Below, piece by piece: positions 63,100 through 64,000 of a stretch of DNA of 64,000 bases. How positions within the stretch are numbered: position 1 is the first letter of the stretch; the number at the start of each line of letters is the position of its first letter. A program made the position numbers and the translations under genes. The stretch is from DASQZK01 sp963809925 (GTDB lineage Bacteria; Bacteroidota; Bacteroidia; Bacteroidales; GCA-2748055), in contig CAWELH010000004.1 in NCBI GenBank assembly GCA_963809925.1, forward strand, positions 434,001 to 498,000. Reading direction: 5' to 3'. The notes under the pieces are model-generated. The model had not been told where the DNA came from, did not search any database, and was given only the letters and a program-made list of their open reading frames with translations.

Positions 63100-63843
63100 T
63101 TGATTAAGCCATACGAAGATCAGCCGGGAACCAGGAAGGAACAGGTAACAGCCATGTTCAACGGAATTGCCTCACGATACGATTTCCTGAACCATCTTCT
63201 GTCATTCAATATTGACAAGCGCTGGCGAAAGGTCCTGGTCAGAATGGTCAAAAAGCATTTGTTTTCCGGAGCCATGAACAGAGCTGAAATACAGATTCTC
63301 GATGTGGCAACCGGCACCGGTGATCTGGCTTTCGCACTAACTAAGGCAGGTCCTGCCAGGGTGACAGGCGTCGATATTGCTGAGAATATGCTCGCTGTTG
63401 CCAGGGAAAAGGCCACAAGACGAAAGATAGATATCAGCTTTGTGCAGGGTGATTCTGAAAATCTGCCTTTTGATTCCCTTTCATTTGACGCTGTGACTGT
63501 CGCTTTCGGTGTGCGGAATTTTGAAAACCTGGAGAAGGGACTCACCGAGATGTACAGGGTTTTGAAGCCGGGAGGAAGGGTCTATATCCTGGAATTTTCG
63601 AAGCCCTCCCGAGGGATACTTTCGATCATGTATCGCTTTTATTCGACCACCATCCTGCCGCTGATCGCCTCTCTTTTTACCAGGGATAAATCAGCCTATC
63701 AGTACCTGCCGGGATCTATCGCCGAATTTCCATCCGGAGATGACATGAAGAACATTATGGAAAACTGTGGACTCGGAGGATGTGATTACAGGCGACTGTC
63801 CGGGGGGATTGCAAGCATTTATACAGGTAAATATATTGTATGA
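63100..63843 (+). CDS. ubiE: Demethylmenaquinone / UbiE-type C-methyltransferase
   Basis: The start is a TTG at 63100 because no in-frame ATG lies near and the family N-terminus I-K-P-Y-E-D-Q-P-G-T-R-K-E-Q-V begins here. TATTTTCG at 63071 is a near-consensus -7 element for a short leader. The 247-aa protein has M-F-N-G-I-A-S-R-Y-D-F-L-N-H-L-L-S, then W-R-K, the SAM motif L-D-V-A-T-G-T-G-D-L-A near 70, and F-G-V-R-N-F-E near 140. It methylates demethylmenaquinol in the last step of menaquinone synthesis. Confidence 0.95.
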   Translation: MIKPYEDQPGTRKEQVTAMFNGIASRYDFLNHLLSFNIDKRWRKVLVRMVKKHLFSGAMNRAEIQILDVATGTGDLAFALTKAGPARVTGVDIAENMLAVAREKATRRKIDISFVQGDSENLPFDSLSFDAVTVAFGVRNFENLEKGLTEMYRVLKPGGRVYILEFSKPSRGILSIMYRFYSTTILPLIASLFTRDKSAYQYLPGSIAEFPSGDDMKNIMENCGLGGCDYRRLSGGIASIYTGKYIV

Positions 63844-63858
63844 GAGTCACTTAAAATA

Positions 63859-63881
63859 TAATTTTGTTAATACTAAATTTG
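63859..63881 (+). promoter_or_regulatory. Two overlapping candidate -7 elements before the last gene
   Basis: TAATTTTG (63859-63866) and TAAATTTG (63874-63881) both match TAnnTTTG exactly and lie in the short gap after ubiE. No matching -33 was seen, so which one is used is unclear. Confidence 0.35.
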
Positions 63882-63916
63882 GTAGCCTTTCGTTTTAACA
63901 AATAAATATCCTGTCT

Positions 63917-64000
63917 TGAAGAAATTAATCCTCGTTATCCTTCTGTCTGTTCCCATTCTTTTATCTGCACAGGTGAAAAGACCTCGCAACCTGTCTGGGT
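63917..64000 (+). CDS. Secreted protein, 5' part (possible PorT-like)
   Basis: A TTG at 63917 opens a frame that runs off the window: K-K-L-I-L-V-I-L-L-S-V-P-I-L-L-S-A-Q, a signal peptide with a cleavage site at S-A-Q, then V-K-R-P-R-N-L-S-G. In many Bacteroidota the gene after ubiE encodes PorT, an outer-membrane part of the type IX secretion system. That gene order, recalled and not checked, is the only basis for the suggestion. Confidence 0.45.

Noticed and set aside
1..64000. Defence island, prophage or integrated element
   Set aside because: No integrase, phage structural gene, restriction system, toxin-antitoxin pair or reverse transcriptase was recognised; all neighbours are housekeeping or envelope genes.

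Overview
The window comes from a chromosome of a Bacteroidota bacterium, most likely an anaerobic or microaerophilic member near the Bacteroidales/Marinilabiliales. The evidence is a short (287 aa) primary sigma factor without region 1.1, a Rho with a long disordered Q/S/P-rich insertion, TTTG-N18-20-TAnnTTTG promoters with A-rich starts instead of Shine-Dalgarno sites, a DUF4199 protein, a mitochondrial-type aconitase, a one-chain pyruvate:ferredoxin oxidoreductase, and a ubiE/menG methyltransferase followed by a secreted protein. I see no prophage, transposase, integrase, CRISPR array or tRNA. The only RNA gene recognised is the small SRP RNA.

Layout: 1-2160 holds the end of a YceI-like gene, an OB-fold protein and a large repeat cluster. 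2159-8716 has a lipoprotein ADP-ribosylglycohydrolase, a pair of secreted M14 peptidase-fold proteins (one without its zinc ligands) and a saccharopine-dehydrogenase-like enzyme. 8806-12690 has rpe, rpoD and rho. 12691-13910 is a second repeat cluster. 13902-20916 carries a small barrel-like protein, nifJ, ruvX, def and a DHODH-like flavoprotein. 21098-26201 has comEC and trkA-trkH. After a third repeat cluster (26396-27030) come yciO and a rhomboid protease. 28694-35512 is a complete minus-strand ilvD-ilvB-ilvN-ilvC-ilvA unit for branched-chain amino acids, preceded by a promoter, a Val/Leu/Ile-rich leader peptide and an attenuator. Next are the SRP RNA, DUF4199-GT2-GT4, an overlapping minus operon (acyl-CoA reductase, pRiA4b-ORF3-like, miaA, NUDIX) and a KefB-like antiporter. 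A fourth repeat cluster (43628-44105) precedes aconitase. 46508-53351 has an orphan FtsX/MacB permease, an orphan SiaC-like protein and a three-gene envelope unit (IPT/Kelch lipoprotein, barrel protein, WD40 protein). The right end has gapA, envelope proteins, a large BNR-propeller protein, a nitroreductase, an Ldh-family dehydrogenase, an SDR and ubiE.

Two things stand out. First, the ilv leader has a textbook set of four mutually exclusive RNA segments, all readable in the sequence. Second, a composite interspersed repeat is present in five gaps. It consists of tandem 31-bp units, a core with two small hairpins, and flanking arrays whose units are all 8 bp long. It always has the same orientation. 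Four of the five clusters lie between convergent genes, and their tails supply the stop codons of the minus-strand neighbours.

All assignments rest on reading motifs by eye. No database search or structure prediction was run.
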